NCBI GenBank assembly: GCA_963768775.1
Contig: CAVYIY010000005.1
Span: 186,001-250,000 of the forward strand
Source of the DNA: FEN-33 sp963768775
Lineage (GTDB): Archaea > Thermoplasmatota > Thermoplasmata > Methanomassiliicoccales > UBA472
Reading direction: 5' to 3'
Length of the DNA stretch: 64,000 nt
Notes under the pieces: generated by a model
The model's input: only the letters and a program-made list of their open reading frames with translations
Told to the model about the DNA's origin: nothing
The model's database searches: none
Shown: in pieces, positions 61,659 to 64,000 of the stretch
Layout of the letters: the number at the start of each line of letters is the position of its first letter
Numbering within the stretch: position 1 is the first letter of the stretch
Made by a program: the position numbers and the translations under genes

Positions 61659-62297
61659 CTAGTTGCTTTTAAGGAATGAATCAATTACGTCCCTTGCCGA
61701 CCAGTTCAATTTCTCTCTCGTAACGTGCTCTCTTATCAATCTGGCCTGCACATCGATTGAGCCTACTTGACTCTCGATGATTATCTTCGTTTCCGAGCCC
61801 ATAACAACGAACTCGTGCTCATCTCCCTTGCCTCTACAAAGAACAGTTACTACATTGTTCCAATGGACTCTTGGATTCTTGCGATGCCAAGGCACATGAT
61901 ATTCTACTCCATCGTCATCAAATAAATACCAAGAGAAATTAGTCCAGAGCAAGAATATGACCATTGGAATTACCATTATCACAATAAAAGGGATAATCCA
62001 AAAATAATCCGATGCGGAAGGATAATTCGGTTTATAGCTCCCAGATAGAATCCATAAGACAAAACCGACGAATAATATCAGCACCATTGCGGCGAATATT
62101 CTCAATCCTAGCCCATATGCCAAAATGGTCTGGCCTTGCTGACCGACCTTGGCTTTCCCACCCAGGCTATGCAATAGAGCAATCAGTCCGAGCAACAACG
62201 CAAAGGCGAAGGCCACGTTGTTGAACGTGACCAATAAGAGAAGGGAGATTGCCAACCAAAGAACTAGGAATGCTATCCTCGGGTTCATTAGATTCAT
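61659..62297 (-). CDS. Membrane protein, four TM helices
   Basis: A 212-aa protein with four hydrophobic helices in the first 125 residues (paired as 7-43 and about 65-120) and a C-terminal domain (YLFDDDGVEYHVPWHRKNPRVHWNNVVTVLCRGKGDEHEFVVMGSETKIIIESQ) that resembles the PH-like domain of membrane proteins such as the one at 55469. AT-rich. No family assigned. Confidence 0.68.
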   Translation of the reverse strand: MNLMNPRIAFLVLWLAISLLLLVTFNNVAFAFALLLGLIALLHSLGGKAKVGQQGQTILAYGLGLRIFAAMVLILFVGFVLWILSGSYKPNYPSASDYFWIIPFIVIMVIPMVIFLLWTNFSWYLFDDDGVEYHVPWHRKNPRVHWNNVVTVLCRGKGDEHEFVVMGSETKIIIESQVGSIDVQARLIREHVTREKLNWSARDVIDSFLKSN

Positions 62298-62381
62298 TCA
62301 ACCACCAATAGCAACTCCCTAGCGAAATGATTGTCTTTCAAGAATAACAAACTGTTCTTTGGTCAATGTAGACAGGAAAGG

Positions 62382-62421
62382 ATGCGGTGAGGTTCGGGCG
62401 TTCATTGAGTTGAAACCCTTA
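62382..62421 (+). repeat. Dispersed repeat, type A, copy 3
   Basis: GATGCGGTGAGGTTCGGGC (62382-62400) then GTTCATTGAGTTGAAACCCTT. The second half recurs at 63102. It joins the two repeat types: an A-type start and a B-type AAACCCTTACTC end (compare 57714). It lies 50 nt before the 62470 gene. Confidence 0.8.
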
Positions 62422-62469
62422 CTCAACTTTAATCAATTATAGACATTATTCATAAATGGTGGAGCGAAC

Positions 62470-62907
62470 ATGGTCAAATTCGCCGGATATTCTCACTATT
62501 TCAAAGGAAAGAAGCCGGACGAGGTGTTCGATGGCATCCTTCGCTGGCTCAATAGAGCGGACGCAGAAATCAAGAGCTCGAACAAAGCATCGGAAATCAT
62601 TGCGGTACATGGCTCTAGAACGGCAGTCTCAGTTCTCCATAGAAATGCCAGGAAGACACTGTTTTTCCATCTCATTGCCACTAAAGATGGGACTCAAGTT
62701 CAAGTCGAAGTGCATATTGATTGGACGATATATTTCTCTGGTATTGGTGACTGGAAGAGACAAATTCATGTCAGGAATTGCGTACTGCTCGAAGAGCTAT
62801 GGGCTAGCATTCAAGGTGACTCAAGTAAAGGCAGGTTCGAACAGGGAACGGAAGGACTCATGGTCTTGCGAGAATGTGACCCGGAACTGATTTTGAGAAG
62901 TATGTGA
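62470..62907 (+). CDS. Orphan protein, 145 aa, paralogue of the 4.6-kb gene
   Basis: Aligns along residues 1-115 with the protein at 4578-5009 (MVKFAGYSHYFKGKKPDEVFDGILRWL versus MVKLAEYSHDFKVKRKEEVFDGIIRWL). The C-terminal 30 residues differ completely. Both copies lie on AT-rich islands: one behind tRNA-Ser, one between repeats. ATG 62470 follows TGGAGCGAAC. Function unknown. Confidence 0.75.
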   Translation: MVKFAGYSHYFKGKKPDEVFDGILRWLNRADAEIKSSNKASEIIAVHGSRTAVSVLHRNARKTLFFHLIATKDGTQVQVEVHIDWTIYFSGIGDWKRQIHVRNCVLLEELWASIQGDSSKGRFEQGTEGLMVLRECDPELILRSM

Positions 62908-63101
62908 ACGATAAGTGGGTTGTGAATCTTAACGGCTCTCTCAATACTCATTGATGAACGCAAGAGAACTACATCGACTGAAAAGAGGGGCTTGTATCAG
63001 TAGCAAAAGGCACTAATTCATACGAGGGCATTAATAGGCGGCAGTCAAAGCCACAACGTCTTCTTCACGAATCGAGGATTGCTTATCGTGTGGTTATAGC
63101 C

Positions 63102-63132
63102 TTCGGGCGTTCATTGAGCTGAAACCCTTTAC
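63102..63132 (+). repeat. Dispersed repeat, type A variant, copy 4
   Basis: TTCGGGCGTTCATTGAGCTG then AAACCCTTTACC. It matches 62394-62421 with one change over 27 nt but lacks the GATGCGGTGAGG start. It lies 69 nt before the 63201 gene. The gap 62908-63200 holds nothing else recognised. Confidence 0.75.
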
Positions 63133-63200
63133 CTTCTTTTCTATCAGAATATGAGATAGGCATAATCTTATAATGTCAGAGGTAAACCGGAATCATTGAT

Positions 63201-63818
63201 ATGAATTGCCCGAAATGCGGTCAATATGTCGAATCGACCGCTAGTGAATGCCCCGCCTGCGGCAGCAATCTCACTTTAACTCCTCGAAATCACCAATCAA
63301 GCTTTATCACGTTCGCTCAACGTCATTTCAGATTGAGTGACCGAATCGAGATTGCAATCGTTGGAGTGGCTATTGGCCTATTTTCATTATTCCTGCCTTG
63401 GGATGATGGATTCATTTGGCAAAATGGAACAGTCCTTGCCCAAAATGAGACGAATCTTATTGATTTGTTTGCCGCCAATAATCTCGCGATTTTGCTCAGC
63501 GCGTCTCTTTTCATCGCTGGGATGCTGCTTTCAATTCTCAATAGATGGTTCGTTATCGCCGCATTCATCGGAATAATGGGACTTTCTTTCACCATGAGCT
63601 CCTACGTCCTTTCAAAATTGCCCTCCCCATTAAATCCAGTTAATAGCTTACAATATCAGACTGGCTTCGCCATCGGCTATTTCCTTGGCTGGCTTTCGAT
63701 ACTCATTTCGGGCACAATGCTAGTCGACGAGAGACGGAGGGGGTGGTCAAAAGTCGCCCCTTCTGAGTGGTTTTCAGAACGAATCTTGGGAAATATACCT
63801 CCGGGAGGGAGGAGATAA
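63201..63818 (+). CDS. Zinc-ribbon membrane protein
   Basis: A 205-aa protein: N-terminal zinc ribbon (MNCPKCGQYVESTASECPACGSNL, two CxxC), then four TM helices at about residues 52-70, 88-108, 113-134 and 153-171, and a short basic tail. This resembles zinc-ribbon-headed membrane proteins common in archaea. Function unknown. Lone gene between repeats. Confidence 0.78.
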   Translation: MNCPKCGQYVESTASECPACGSNLTLTPRNHQSSFITFAQRHFRLSDRIEIAIVGVAIGLFSLFLPWDDGFIWQNGTVLAQNETNLIDLFAANNLAILLSASLFIAGMLLSILNRWFVIAAFIGIMGLSFTMSSYVLSKLPSPLNPVNSLQYQTGFAIGYFLGWLSILISGTMLVDERRRGWSKVAPSEWFSERILGNIPPGGRR

Positions 63819-63901
63819 ACAGACTAGGTGGGATTCTTGCCCATCATTCTGAATGGCTGACTGTCAATTCTGCCCCAGGTCGGGCAATTCATCCTCAAGA
63901 A

Positions 63902-63930
63902 GCATACGAGAGATAAGCAAACCCTTGCCT
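63902..63930 (+). repeat. Dispersed repeat, short variant
   Basis: GCATACGAGAGATAAGCAAA followed by CCCTTGCCTTCTTTC. GAGAGATAAGCAAAC (63908-63922) matches 56050-56064 with one change, and the CCCTT-pyrimidine end matches the other copies. It lies after the 63201 gene. Confidence 0.5.
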
Positions 63931-64000
63931 TCTTTCTATTTCTAGTGATGCATAATTATTTACCTCTAGAGAGTAACACGCCTTTTTAGGATGGGAAGGG

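Noticed and set aside
55370..63930. CRISPR array
   Set aside because: The repeats are 0.6-2.6 kb apart with genes between them, not regularly spaced with short spacers, and no cas genes are seen.

Overview
The window is archaeal, most likely from Thermoplasmatota (a Methanomassiliicoccales-like or uncultured relative; I cannot place it more finely). The evidence is an archaeal 16S rRNA gene standing alone with no 23S gene beside it, an intron-containing tRNA-Ser, archaeal TATA/BRE promoters roughly 25-30 nt ahead of many start codons (leaderless genes), aEF-2/aEF-1A with archaeal-type uS12, uS7 and uS10, archaeosine transglycosylase, Pth2 and the KEOPS subunit Pcc1.

Layout. 1-1.7 kb: a SWIM-finger DDE transposase and a 53-aa ORF. 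1.9-3.7 kb: 16S rRNA on the minus strand, with complementary processing-stem flanks and its promoter. 4.1-6.1 kb: tRNA-Ser(GCU) with a 21-nt intron, then a small island of orphan genes that may end at a 12-bp copy of the tRNA 3' end. 6.4-16.4 kb: metabolic and stress genes (VOC protein, nitroreductase, two aldehyde dehydrogenases, tandem AHSA1 protein, response regulator, tRNA methylthiotransferase, MFS exporter). 16.5-22.8 kb: tRNA-Gln, nitroreductase, Pcc1, a frameshifted tgtA, DUF3795, Pth2, DUF99. 23.1-28.1 kb: the str operon (uS12-uS7-EF2-EF1A-uS10). 28.3-29.9 kb: ilvD.

30.11-44.67 kb is an integrated genetic element in the 3' end of tRNA-Ala(TGC). It is bounded by a 16-bp direct repeat and carries a tyrosine integrase, an AAA+ helicase-like protein with a ribbon-helix-helix regulator, and a large terminase with an N-terminal HTH. 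Its cargo is mostly unknown: an AlbA_2/Schlafen-type protein, a DUF5677-like protein, a PIN-like nuclease, two related membrane proteins and a PKD surface protein. I see no capsid, portal or tail genes, so it looks like a provirus remnant or satellite.

44.7-55.3 kb returns to chromosomal genes: DEAD-box helicase, response regulator, a PAS protein resembling a histidine kinase but lacking the phospho-histidine, slipin/NfeD, a decayed lemA beside a TPM gene, a frameshifted ArsB/NhaD-type transporter, Lrp regulator and Nudix hydrolase. From 55.4 kb to the end lies an accessory region of orphan genes, including two HEPN-type proteins and a papain-like peptidase candidate. Short related repeats recur between single genes or small groups there, and the same repeat types flank a lone gene at 19.7-20.3 kb. 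This repeat-bounded arrangement and the terminase-bearing element are the most unusual parts of the window.
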